Of a DNA stretch of 64,000 nt, positions 48,602 through 57,689 are shown piece by piece. A program made the translations under genes and the position numbers. This DNA comes from Lachnospiraceae bacterium NE2001. GTDB taxonomy: Bacteria > Bacillota > Clostridia > Lachnospirales > Lachnospiraceae. The first letter of the stretch is position 1. Each line of letters starts with the position of its first letter. The stretch lies in assembly GCA_900110635.1 (NCBI GenBank), contig FOEK01000002.1, positions 62,001-126,000 of the forward strand. The letters run 5' to 3'. The notes beneath the pieces are model-generated. The model ran no database searches, was not told the origin of the DNA, and saw only the letters and a list, made by a program, of their open reading frames with translations.

Positions 48602-49033
48602 ATGAATTATAGGGTGGTTAATGAAAACGATATACCTGCTCTGGCAGAAGCTATGTCCAGCTCATATTCAGAGGAGCCATGGAATGAGGAGTGGGAAATT
48701 GATAGAGCCCAGAGGCGAATCAAGTCTATTCTTGTTGGATTTGAGTCTCTTGGTGTGGCTGCATTTGAAGACGATAAGCTAATAGGCGCAGCTCTTGGTT
48801 TCGTTGATCCTTATGCAGATAAAGACTTCTTTTTTATATCTGAACTATTTGTTATTCCTGAGTGGAAGAAATGTGGAGTGGGAAAGCAGCTCCTTGCAAA
48901 ACTTGAAATCCATCTGAAAGAGAAAGGAATCAGTGTAGTAGAACTGATATCCATCAAAGAGAACTGGGAGTTCTATGCAAAATGCGGGATTGTTAACGAT
49001 GAGGGTGTAACAGTTCTTGGAAAGCAGATATAG
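48602..49033 (+). CDS. GNAT family N-acetyltransferase
   Basis: A 143-residue GNAT protein, unlike its neighbour in sequence, with the acetyl-CoA-binding segment LFVIPEWKKCGVGKQLLAKLE near residues 78-98. The aminoglycoside acetyltransferase-like start (YRVVNENDIPALAEAMSSSYSEEPWNEEWEID) is common in small-molecule acetyltransferases. It begins 11 bases after the preceding gene. No substrate can be assigned. Confidence 0.88.
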   Translation: MNYRVVNENDIPALAEAMSSSYSEEPWNEEWEIDRAQRRIKSILVGFESLGVAAFEDDKLIGAALGFVDPYADKDFFFISELFVIPEWKKCGVGKQLLAKLEIHLKEKGISVVELISIKENWEFYAKCGIVNDEGVTVLGKQI

Positions 49034-49146
49034 TTATATCAGATGGAAATGAAATATGTCCGAAAGTTTCATAATGCGGATGACCGTGTAGAATCTGTGT
49101 CTCCTCAAATTGGAAAAGTCAATAGAGTATTCATTGGTGTTATTGT

Positions 49147-49231
49147 GATGCGGCATGGCATGAGATTAAGTCCCGTAGACCCAGGGTTTATGGGACTTTT
49201 CTTATGTTTTGAAGTGATTTGGGACGTAGTA
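49147..49231 (+). repeat. 85-nt direct repeat, copy 2, with terminator
   Basis: It matches 46732-46816. In this copy the hairpin AAGTCCCGTAGACCC/GGGTTTATGGGACTT pairs fully when wobbles are allowed and is followed by CTTTTCTT, so it should terminate transcription of the GNAT genes. Confidence 0.85.
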
Positions 49232-49263
49232 TATTAAATTAACTTTCTTGAATGGTGCACAAA

Positions 49264-49378
49264 CAAAATAGAAATGCCGAAAAAACCAAAATAGAAATGC
49301 CGAAAAAACTAAAACAGAAATGCCGAAAAAACCAAAATAGAAATGCCGAAAAACCCAAAATAAAAATGACGAAAAACA
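49264..49378 (+). repeat. Five 23-bp tandem repeats upstream of the DUF4143-Wadjet operon
   Basis: Five head-to-tail 23-bp units (49264, 49287, 49310, 49333, 49356), each built on AGAAATGCCGAAAAA. Units 1 and 2 are identical and later ones diverge. Each contains ATGCCGAAAAAA, but 23 is not a multiple of 3. The region ends 60 bases before the first gene of the operon and could be a binding-site array. Confidence 0.85.
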
Positions 49379-49438
49379 TAAAATGAACTTGAATTATTAA
49401 TTGAAGCATTGCATAATAAGTTTGGAGGTATAGACTAA

Positions 49439-50746
49439 ATGAGATATTATATAAGAGTGATAGATAAATATATAGATGAAATGATTAAGGCTTTCAATGC
49501 CATAAATATAGTGGGTCCAAAAGGTTGTGGAAAAACGAGAACTGCTAAGGAAAGATGTAAAACAATCATTGAGTTCCAGGATGAAGAAAAGAGAGAAGGA
49601 TATTTAAGCATTGCTAATACAGCTCCCAGGTTATTTTTGAAAAATGAAAAACCTATTTTGTTTGATGAATGGCAGGATGCTCCAAAGATATGGGGGACAA
49701 TAAGAAAAGATTGTGACGACAATCCTGAAACTTTTGGAGAGTATTATCTGACAGGATCATCAAGCAAAAAAATCGATACCCCTCATACTGGGACCGGAAG
49801 AATTTCTGAAATAACCATGTATCCTATGACATTATATGAAACTGGTGAGTCGACTGGAGGAGTTTCTATTTCCAGATTATTCGATGATGATAAGTATGAT
49901 ATAGATGGTGAAAAAAGCAATCTGAAATTAGAAGATCTTTTTTATATTATTTGTCGAGGCGGATGGCCAAGATGCCTCGCAATAAAAGACGACGCTGCTA
50001 AGCTTCGAATCGCAACAGACTATTTCGAACAAATATATAAAAAGGATATTAGTGCAGTTGATGGAGTAAAGAGAAATCCGGAGTGGGCAAGAACTATTCT
50101 TTGGTCATATGCAAGAAATATGGCTACATTATCTAAAAAAACGGTAATAAACTCTGATATAAAAGCAACGCATAATATAACAGATATTACAATTTCTTCT
50201 TATATAGAAGCTTTGGAAAAGTTATTTGTGATAAAAGATATAGATGCCTGGACTCCTCAGATAAGATCCAAAACGGCAATCAGATCAGCAAAAAAACACA
50301 TTTTTATTGATCCATCTATCGGACTGGCTGCTTTGGGAATTAAACCTGATTATTTTAATATGGATTTAGATATGTTTGGTCATGCCTTTGAAAATCTGGT
50401 TATCAGGGACCTTTTGTCATATGCTGAAACTCAAAATGCAAGAGTCATGCATTATAGTGATGATACAGGACTCGAGGCTGATGCAGTGTATCAGCTTTCT
50501 GATGGAAGATATGCTCTGATAGAGATAAAGACCGGTGTAAATGCTGTACCAAAGGCTGAAGAGGGGTTGTTAAAGTTTAGAGATGTAATTAGACAACATA
50601 ATGAAAAGGCTCTTTCAAATAAAGAACATCCTGGTGTTACCTATAGAGAACCATCTTTACTAATGATTATATGTGCCAACGCTGAAATGGCATATACAAC
50701 TGATAATGGTGTGAAGGTTGTCCCAGTGGGGTGTTTGAAAGATTAA
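49439..50746 (+). CDS. DUF4143/AAA_14 ATPase with PD-(D/E)XK-like domain
   Basis: A 435-residue ATPase. The Walker A VGPKGCGKTRTA lies near residue 25, the Walker B-like ILFDEWQDAP near residue 72 and the sensor-like YLTGSSSKK near 98. The C-terminal DUF4143 domain carries the nuclease-like residues in LEADAVYQL and ALIEIKTG near residue 360. The family is common in defence and toxin-like loci, but its role is poorly known. It ends 20 bases before jetA in the same direction, so it is probably the first gene of the Wadjet operon. Start after TTGGAGG. Confidence 0.88.
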   Translation: MRYYIRVIDKYIDEMIKAFNAINIVGPKGCGKTRTAKERCKTIIEFQDEEKREGYLSIANTAPRLFLKNEKPILFDEWQDAPKIWGTIRKDCDDNPETFGEYYLTGSSSKKIDTPHTGTGRISEITMYPMTLYETGESTGGVSISRLFDDDKYDIDGEKSNLKLEDLFYIICRGGWPRCLAIKDDAAKLRIATDYFEQIYKKDISAVDGVKRNPEWARTILWSYARNMATLSKKTVINSDIKATHNITDITISSYIEALEKLFVIKDIDAWTPQIRSKTAIRSAKKHIFIDPSIGLAALGIKPDYFNMDLDMFGHAFENLVIRDLLSYAETQNARVMHYSDDTGLEADAVYQLSDGRYALIEIKTGVNAVPKAEEGLLKFRDVIRQHNEKALSNKEHPGVTYREPSLLMIICANAEMAYTTDNGVKVVPVGCLKD

Positions 50747-50766
50747 ATATATAGCAGGACATTTAG

Positions 50767-52191
50767 ATGAATATTTTTAATTTGATTCCAATAGGATTTT
50801 TTAATCCTCTTGCAAGTGGGAGTAACAACAGAATATATGCTGACTGTCTTCAGCTTATTTATGATGAATATGATAGAGAAATCACATTTAGAATGGAGCG
50901 GGATAGAATTCGTGATGCTATAGCAATCTATCTTATGGATAATCATATAGATGTTGATTTGGATATTGATGATTATTCTTTGGAACAGACGGTTACGGAT
51001 GAAAAAGCAGCTTCATCGTCATATTCGGATCTGGCATCTCAGATAATACGTAAGCTTGCTTCTGATGAAGTAGGCTGGCTTGAGGAAGAAATTGATGATG
51101 CAACTTTCGGAAGGAATATAATTATGACTGAGCAGGGAATAATGCTGGCTGAGCTTCTCGCAAGAATGGAGAAGCCGGAAACAGCTGAATTCTCAAGCTA
51201 CATATATAATATATATAATACCCTATCGAATATTGAGCAATATGATGATATTTATGTTGATGTTTTAAAAAATGTATATAAAAATGCAAAGGGTTTATCC
51301 AAAGATTTAAAGACTCTGGCTACATTTATCAAAAAGATTATAGAACGGATGATTCATGAAGAAACATTTGAAAGCTTGACTGAAAATCTGCTTGATTACT
51401 TTAATGGGGATTTCATCAAAGAGTATTCTCGTCTTACAAAACGTCAGAATATAAGAACCTACAGAAGAGTAATCTTACAGAGATTAAATAACTTAAAAAT
51501 TGAAGAAACAAAAGAAAAACTTGTAATATGCTGCAAAAAGGAGGAAAAAATATCAGATGACAAGGCTGAAGAGTATGTTGAAGATATGATAAACAATACT
51601 GTCAGATTTCTGGATGGAGATTATGACAGAATCATGTCAAATATAAAGCATAAGATAAATGTATATCTTCAAGTGGCGGTCGGAAGAGCTCGTTTTATTA
51701 GAAATAAAGAAAAAAACATAAGGGGAGATATAGAAAAAACTTTGAAGATTCTTGGCGATGAAATGAAAGAGATGGATATTCATGATAGTATTCCTGATGA
51801 AATGAAATCTCTTTTTACATTTGATGATAATCAGTTTATTGATTTGTCGTCGATATCTTACCCGAGAAGAAGTCAGATCATTAAAGAAAACAGTACCCAG
51901 GATATTGTTGAAATCGATGAAGAAGATATAGAGAGAACTAGGCGGGAGTTTGAAAAAGAGCTGGAAGATATCTATGCAAAGGATAAGATGTCAGAATATT
52001 TGAATAGTATTATTGGAGAAAGGTTGAAGATTGATACTAGGGATTTCCCACTTGAAAACAAGGTTCAGCTGCTTAAAATGTTATCTTCCGCCGTATATGC
52101 TGGGGAAAGTGGATACATTATAGAGGTTGAGGATGGCTACATAGAGACAGAGCAGATGCTGATCAGAAAATTTAGTATGAAAAGGAAGTAG
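50767..52191 (+). CDS. jetA: Wadjet system protein JetA
   Basis: A 474-residue protein starting MNIFNLIPIGFFNPLASGSNN, the typical opening of the JetA family of the DUF5716 type; it is mostly helical. By analogy with MukF/MksF it is the kleisin that bridges the JetC heads. In known Wadjet systems JetABC extrudes DNA loops and senses small circular plasmids. It is followed 3 bases later by jetB. The family assignment rests on the N terminus, the size and the four-gene order. The DUF5716 form suggests a type II-like Wadjet. Confidence 0.85.
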   Translation: MNIFNLIPIGFFNPLASGSNNRIYADCLQLIYDEYDREITFRMERDRIRDAIAIYLMDNHIDVDLDIDDYSLEQTVTDEKAASSSYSDLASQIIRKLASDEVGWLEEEIDDATFGRNIIMTEQGIMLAELLARMEKPETAEFSSYIYNIYNTLSNIEQYDDIYVDVLKNVYKNAKGLSKDLKTLATFIKKIIERMIHEETFESLTENLLDYFNGDFIKEYSRLTKRQNIRTYRRVILQRLNNLKIEETKEKLVICCKKEEKISDDKAEEYVEDMINNTVRFLDGDYDRIMSNIKHKINVYLQVAVGRARFIRNKEKNIRGDIEKTLKILGDEMKEMDIHDSIPDEMKSLFTFDDNQFIDLSSISYPRRSQIIKENSTQDIVEIDEEDIERTRREFEKELEDIYAKDKMSEYLNSIIGERLKIDTRDFPLENKVQLLKMLSSAVYAGESGYIIEVEDGYIETEQMLIRKFSMKRK

Positions 52192-52194
52192 AAT

Positions 52195-52881
52195 ATGGAA
52201 CTTTCAGGTTTTGAAAATGAATGGGAAGGGCTTACCTCCGGTGAAAAAACAATGTTTCAGAAATGTGTCCGGATTATGCTGAAGAAAACATTTATAGTTT
52301 ATGATAAAGGTGAAGAGGAAAAAAAGGAATACTTTTTTATTTCTAAGCATTCAGATTTATTTAGCAGATATTTAAGTCCTATAGGATATGATGTTCTGGT
52401 TGACAGAGATAATAAGGTTATCATGTTTCAGAACACTGTCAGTGCAGGTGAATCATCAAAGATGCAGATCAACAGGTGTAACCTGTCTCTTGCTGATAGT
52501 ATAGTGTTATGTGTTTTATTTACCATTTATTCCGACAGAGTCAGACAGGGGAGTCTTGCAGAATCTATAATTATTTCAATTACTGATCTGAGATTTCAGT
52601 TTGAAAAATATAAGGTTCAGGACAGATTCGAGAAAAAAAGGGAACTTTCTGAGACAATAAAAAAACTGGAAAGATATAATCTAATAGAAATGAATGGGAA
52701 ACTTGGTGAAGCAGATACAAAAATAAAAATATTTCCGTCCATTCAATTTGCTTTAGATGCTAATGAGTTTCATCTGTTTGCTGAACAGGCTGAGAAAAGG
52801 ATGTTTACGAAGGATTTGCAGAGCCGGGATATAGATTTGGAAAATGAAGATGGAGAAGTATTTGATGATACCGATGAATGA
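52195..52881 (+). CDS. jetB: Wadjet system protein JetB
   Basis: A 228-residue protein in the position and size range of JetB (DUF4194/DUF6063 type), the equivalent of the winged-helix kleisin-associated subunit MukE. Winged-helix-like content is suggested by LADSIVLCVLFTIYSDR and ELSETIKKLERYNLIEMNG. The C-terminal tail is acidic (DLENEDGEVFDDTDE). It is tightly placed after jetA, and its 3' end overlaps the start of jetC. Assigned mainly from the operon order jetABCD. Confidence 0.83.
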   Translation: MELSGFENEWEGLTSGEKTMFQKCVRIMLKKTFIVYDKGEEEKKEYFFISKHSDLFSRYLSPIGYDVLVDRDNKVIMFQNTVSAGESSKMQINRCNLSLADSIVLCVLFTIYSDRVRQGSLAESIIISITDLRFQFEKYKVQDRFEKKRELSETIKKLERYNLIEMNGKLGEADTKIKIFPSIQFALDANEFHLFAEQAEKRMFTKDLQSRDIDLENEDGEVFDDTDE

Positions 52882-55800
52882 TTATCTGAATATAGCAGAT
52901 AGAAAAACAGCAACAAAAGTTCGCTTGATAAATTGGTCAAAATTCCAGGATGTTACTATAAATCTGGAAGGCTCCACTCTGATAACAGGAGTTAACGGAA
53001 CTGGTAAAAGTACTATTCTGGATGCGATGACATATCTTTTGACAGGAAATAAGAGATTTAATATCGCTGCGGGTGATAAAGACAGAACTGTGAAGTCATA
53101 TGTAAGAGGAGATACTCAGAGTGAAGGAGAATACAGATACCTTAGAACAGGTGCTGTAACCTCATATATTGCAATGGAATTCTGGTCTCCGTTGGAGAAT
53201 ACATTTATTGTGGGCGGAGTATGCATTGAATCAATGAATGAGCAGGATGTTAAGACGGGCGCGTGGTTTATCATGAAGGATTCCAGGCTGGATGATTTCG
53301 AATTTTGTTATATAAAAGATGGAAAGTATTTTACCCATAGCAAAAGTAATCTACTCTTTAAGGGAAGACGAATTAAAGGCAAGGATTTTAAAGGCGAGGA
53401 AAGAGGAACTGAAGAACTGCTTCGAAAGCTGGGGCTTAGGTGTGATGTAGCAAAATACAGATCAAAACTTATAAAGATGATGGCATTTAAGCCGGAAAAG
53501 GACATAGATAAATTCATTAGAGAAGCTGTACTAGATCCGGGAAAGATTACGTCCCTTTCAGAAATAAAAGAGCAGAAGGTACAGTTTGAGGATCTGAGAA
53601 GAATCTATGTTGAGCTTGAGGAAGGAAAGAAAATACTTGAGGAATTAGAGGAAAGAACCAGAGAATATGAAAAAAGAAGGGATATATACGATATAAGAAA
53701 GCTGGTATATTCTTATCAGAACATTCCTATTACTGAGGATGATATCAGTAACTCAAACAGATTGATTGAATATCAGCTCCAAAGAATAAAAGAAATGAAT
53801 AAGACTAAAGAAGTATTGGAGCAGGAACAGAAAAGGGCTATCGACAGATATTCTGCTTCAATAAATAATGATATATATACAGGGATGAAAAAAACTCTTG
53901 AGGAGTATGAAAAACGGATACAGGAATATAAAAATGAGTTAGAAAAAATTGATTCGCAAATAGTAAAGCTGAAAAAATTAAAGGAAGGCTACACGAATAT
54001 TAAAGATATAGTTGCTTTAGATAAAGCAGATAGTAAAGCTCTTCTGATGATAGACAGTGCGAAGACCGATACCGAAAGCGTAATAAATGCTATTACTAAT
54101 CTTCGTAATGCTGTAGATGAATCCGAAAAAAGTATTAATAAAGAGTTTGTTCATATTGAGGATAAAGAAGAGGAGCTGAATCAACAGCAGGAAGAAGTTG
54201 CCGGTATAATTCGTGAGTTAAAGAATGAGATAATAACATATCCGGCAGATGCGGCTCGAGCAAAGGAGATATTAACAGAAGAGTTTAAGAAAATTGGACT
54301 TGTATGTGGAAAGGATTTAAATATAAGATTTCTGTCTGAACTGGTATCAGAAATAAAAGACCTTAGATGGCAGAAGGCTATAGAGACATTTCTAGGTAAT
54401 AAAAGATTCCATATAATCGTGGACTCAAAGTATGCTTTCGATGCCATGAAAATACTTAAGAGCAGGAAAATATATAATGCAACAGTTGCGATGACTAATA
54501 AGCTTCCGGAGTCGGACATTACACCGGGTTCAGCGGCATCTCTTCTTTTTGTGCCCAATGCTGATGCCAGAAAGTACATTAATTATCTTCTGAATGGCAT
54601 TCATCTGTGTGAGAATCTGGAAGAATTGAATGATTATCCTAAGGGTGGACTTACCCGGGAAGGTATGCTGGCAAAGAGCTACGCCGTAAGAATGATGGAT
54701 ATGAGAAAAACTATTCCTTATATGGGTAAAACGGCTGTAGCTGAACAGTTAAAGGCTGCAGAGAAAAAACTGCTTTGGGTTGAGAAAGAGATAACAAAGT
54801 TAAATCAGAAAAAAGAAACTATAGAGAATCACAGAGACAGAATCAGGGCAATTATACCTATAATCAATCAGGAACTGGATATATCGGCTCCTAAGAGATA
54901 TGAGGAACTTTCTGATAAAAAGGACAAGGCAGAGGGTAAGAGGCAGGAAATAGAAAAGGATCCTTCTTTTGAAGCTGCGCTTAAGGAACAGCAGGCCGCC
55001 AAGAAGGAGCTGGATGAGGTCAATGAAAAGTTAAAGAAGAACAGTTCCGAGATAGGTGCCTCGGAAAACGAAATAAAAAAATACAGTGATAGTGTAAAGG
55101 AAAGTGAGAAAAAACTAAAGGAATACACCTCTCTTTATGAGGAAGAAATATTGGGAAAAACAGAACTGAGAAGACAGGTGGAGTTGGAGTACGCCAGACT
55201 CAGAAAAGAGGATGGGTTTGCGGTTTCTTACAAAAACCTCAATTCGGTTGAGAATGATATGAAGCGAGCCTGTGATAATATGGAAAGTGTTCAGATGGGT
55301 TATTGTCATATAGTTGGCCTGGATGTTACGAACAGAGGACCTTCATTTATTCCGTTTTACAGAAGTGAATACAAAAATACAGCAAATGTAAAGATAGAGG
55401 AGGCAAAGAATCAGCTTGAAAAAAAATCTAAGGAACTGGAAAGTGCTTTTATGATTGATTTCGTCGGAGAAATCAATGAGAGTATCCAGAGGGCTGAAGA
55501 AGAAATGGACATAATAAATGCGGAATTAAAAAAACTTCCTTTTGGCAATGACACATATAAGTTTATAAAATCAGAAAAAAGTGACAGAGCAGTATTCTTT
55601 AAGATAAAGAGAAAATTGAAGGATTATCTGGACAATCCTGAAAACTATATGAACTCTAATCGTGATGATGAAGAAATGGAGCAGTATATTAAAGAATACA
55701 TGGATATAATCCTTATGGAGGAGGATGAAGAGGAGTATACTGATTATAGAAAGTATTTTACCTATGATATGGTGATAACCAGTAAACAGGGGGATAATAC

Positions 55801-56131
55801 TGTTGAGGCCAATCTGTCAAAAAAACAGGGGTCGGCAAGTAATGGTGAAAAGCAGACACCATATTTCATAATTCTTGCTGCAAGCCTTATGCAGTTCTAT
55901 CATGAAAAATGTTGTGAGAGACTTGCATTTATAGATGAAGCATTTTCTGCTCTTTCAAGAGAAAGAATCGAGCAGATGGTAAGGTATCTGGAGGATAATC
56001 ATTTTCAGGTTATATATGCAGCACCTCCGGAAAAAATAGGAAGCATAGGAGAGCATGTGACATCTACTGTCAGCCTTATCAACTCAGGAAGATATACAAG
56101 TGCTGTTGAAGGAACCTTGAGGAAACGTTAA
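52865..56131 (+). CDS. jetC: Wadjet system SMC-like ATPase JetC
   Basis: A protein of about 1088 residues with SMC/MukB architecture. The N-terminal half of the head has Walker A GVNGTGKSTILDAM near residue 45. Long coiled coils (about 230-440 and 580-800) flank a hinge-like segment around residues 460-570. The C-terminal half has the signature region SNGEKQTPYFIILAAS and the Walker B LAFIDEAFSALS. It drives loop extrusion in the JetABC complex. Possible starts are 52844, 52865 and 52874; 52865 has GGAG 9 bases upstream. It overlaps jetB. Confidence 0.93.
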   Translation: MIPMNDYLNIADRKTATKVRLINWSKFQDVTINLEGSTLITGVNGTGKSTILDAMTYLLTGNKRFNIAAGDKDRTVKSYVRGDTQSEGEYRYLRTGAVTSYIAMEFWSPLENTFIVGGVCIESMNEQDVKTGAWFIMKDSRLDDFEFCYIKDGKYFTHSKSNLLFKGRRIKGKDFKGEERGTEELLRKLGLRCDVAKYRSKLIKMMAFKPEKDIDKFIREAVLDPGKITSLSEIKEQKVQFEDLRRIYVELEEGKKILEELEERTREYEKRRDIYDIRKLVYSYQNIPITEDDISNSNRLIEYQLQRIKEMNKTKEVLEQEQKRAIDRYSASINNDIYTGMKKTLEEYEKRIQEYKNELEKIDSQIVKLKKLKEGYTNIKDIVALDKADSKALLMIDSAKTDTESVINAITNLRNAVDESEKSINKEFVHIEDKEEELNQQQEEVAGIIRELKNEIITYPADAARAKEILTEEFKKIGLVCGKDLNIRFLSELVSEIKDLRWQKAIETFLGNKRFHIIVDSKYAFDAMKILKSRKIYNATVAMTNKLPESDITPGSAASLLFVPNADARKYINYLLNGIHLCENLEELNDYPKGGLTREGMLAKSYAVRMMDMRKTIPYMGKTAVAEQLKAAEKKLLWVEKEITKLNQKKETIENHRDRIRAIIPIINQELDISAPKRYEELSDKKDKAEGKRQEIEKDPSFEAALKEQQAAKKELDEVNEKLKKNSSEIGASENEIKKYSDSVKESEKKLKEYTSLYEEEILGKTELRRQVELEYARLRKEDGFAVSYKNLNSVENDMKRACDNMESVQMGYCHIVGLDVTNRGPSFIPFYRSEYKNTANVKIEEAKNQLEKKSKELESAFMIDFVGEINESIQRAEEEMDIINAELKKLPFGNDTYKFIKSEKSDRAVFFKIKRKLKDYLDNPENYMNSNRDDEEMEQYIKEYMDIILMEEDEEEYTDYRKYFTYDMVITSKQGDNTVEANLSKKQGSASNGEKQTPYFIILAASLMQFYHEKCCERLAFIDEAFSALSRERIEQMVRYLEDNHFQVIYAAPPEKIGSIGEHVTSTVSLINSGRYTSAVEGTLRKR

Positions 56132-56171
56132 TAGATTCTGAGTATATAGAAAAAAGAAAGAAATTAGAAAG

Positions 56172-57404
56172 ATGAAGCTGAGTTCTAATCAAAAGAAAAT
56201 CCTTGAAAAACTCATTACCAAGTTTGAAAACAGTAAAACCTATGAAAAATCAAACAAGTTGAAGCAGAGTTTTTATGTTAAACCTTCGGAAATATTTAAA
56301 AACTATTATAGTGATTTTGCCGATATGGATGAAGTGAGTGATCTTGAAAATGATACCTATGAACTTCAATCTGAAGGATATGTTGAAATAAAGTATAAGA
56401 AGCATTCTTCAGTGATAGATAAAATCTATCTGAATGTAAGTAAGGTAGATCAAATCAGAAGTGTAATCGGAATAAAAGAGAAAAACGAGGTAAAAACTGA
56501 AGAATTAAGATTTTTTGAAGGCTATATGGAAAATGATGGTTTTTCTAGGTGGTATAGCAGTCAGGAGATAGAAAGAATACGTGGTGGAAAGAAAATCAGA
56601 TATTCTATTCCTGAATCAAAGATAATAATTGATCTTATTGACAGAATCATTGGAAATAAAGATGAACTGCTTGAAAGAGAGTTATCAATAATAACATTTG
56701 GAAATAGTAAGACCTTTGAAAAAAGTTACAGAAGGAAGGCATGTAGATTATTATCAGACTATCTTGAAGCTACAGATCAAATGAGTAATTATAATATCGC
56801 AGTCAACTCAGATACAGAAAGAGATCATTTACTTCTTGAAAGATATGGAATCTATCAGAATCCGGCATATGTATATATCAAGGGAAATATAAAAATTAAA
56901 TATTCAGACGATAGAATAATTGATGTGCTGAAGGATTCTTCAATAGCTATTTCTATATCATTGATGAATCAGATTAATGAGGTGGTTGTAACTGATAAAA
57001 ATATAGTTACGGTAGAAAATTTAACATCTTTTCATAGGATAGAAGATGAAAATACTTCGTTTGTTTATACCGGTGGATATTCAGGAAGAACTGTGAAGAG
57101 ATTTCTTCAATATATAAATCATAATAATTCTGACAAAAGCTTTTATCATTTTGGTGATTTGGATCCAGATGGTTTTTGTATACTGGATAATCTGATAGAT
57201 GCTACAGGAATAGACATAAAACCGCTTCATATGGACATGGAGAATCTTATAAAATATAAGTCCTATGCAAAACCTCTTTCAGAAAGAGATGTAAAACTGG
57301 CCAGATCATTAATTAGAAAAGGACATAATATTGATATTTTGAAATACATGATAGAGGAGAATATAAAATTAGAGCAGGAGATCATTACATATAATTTAAA
57401 TTAA
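56172..57404 (+). CDS. jetD: Wadjet system nuclease JetD
   Basis: A 410-residue protein with a C-terminal Toprim-like DUF2220 domain. The acidic metal motif is visible as FHFGDLDPDGFCIL-like residues (FGDLDPDG near residue 335), as in Spo11/TopoVI-A. The N-terminal part is helical and probably contacts DNA or the SMC complex. In characterised Wadjet systems JetD cuts the plasmid DNA trapped by JetABC. It starts 40 bases after jetC behind GAAAGAAATTAGAAAG and ends the operon. Confidence 0.9.
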   Translation: MKLSSNQKKILEKLITKFENSKTYEKSNKLKQSFYVKPSEIFKNYYSDFADMDEVSDLENDTYELQSEGYVEIKYKKHSSVIDKIYLNVSKVDQIRSVIGIKEKNEVKTEELRFFEGYMENDGFSRWYSSQEIERIRGGKKIRYSIPESKIIIDLIDRIIGNKDELLERELSIITFGNSKTFEKSYRRKACRLLSDYLEATDQMSNYNIAVNSDTERDHLLLERYGIYQNPAYVYIKGNIKIKYSDDRIIDVLKDSSIAISISLMNQINEVVVTDKNIVTVENLTSFHRIEDENTSFVYTGGYSGRTVKRFLQYINHNNSDKSFYHFGDLDPDGFCILDNLIDATGIDIKPLHMDMENLIKYKSYAKPLSERDVKLARSLIRKGHNIDILKYMIEENIKLEQEIITYNLN

Positions 57405-57497
57405 TCGATATTAAACTGTTATAGGTGAAATTGATAATACACAGATAATATACACAACCTCTCAGAAACCAACATTTTATGCGCATCCTTGAGCTAT

Positions 57498-57527
57498 AGC
57501 AATGATCGCTCAGGGTGTTTGCTAATC
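57498..57527 (+). repeat. Right copy of the gdhA 3'-end direct repeat (candidate attR)
   Basis: It is identical to 46592-46621 except for one synonymous-position base (GGT for GGA). It lies outside any gene here, which marks it as a displaced piece of the gdhA end. Confidence 0.75.
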
Positions 57528-57560
57528 ACGATCAATTCTAAATAGTTTATTAGAGCATAG

Positions 57561-57593
57561 AATCCCGTAGGTATCACAGCCTACGGGATTTTT
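57561..57593 (+). terminator. Terminator downstream of the right repeat
   Basis: AATCCCGTAGG/CCTACGGGATT 11-bp stem, 8-nt loop, five T residues. It may be the ancestral gdhA terminator, displaced by the island. Confidence 0.92.
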
Positions 57594-57609
57594 GATTGAA
57601 AAAAATGAT

Positions 57610-57638
57610 TTGAAGTACTAAATCCCCCATGTTATTCT
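57610..57638 (+). promoter_or_regulatory. Promoter of the metalloprotease gene
   Basis: TTGAAG (57610-57615), 17 bases, TATTCT (57633-57638), with TGT before the -10. Confidence 0.55.
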
Positions 57639-57689
57639 GTCTATAGAGTGCATAGCCTTGATAGACGGATTCAATGTGAGGTGGTTTTT

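Noticed and set aside
49043-49237. Open frame of 64 codons after the second GNAT gene
   Set aside because: It runs through the 85-nt repeat and its terminator, has no ribosome binding site and no homologue-like features.
49264-49378. CRISPR array
   Set aside because: The units are directly adjacent with no unique spacers, and no cas genes are near.
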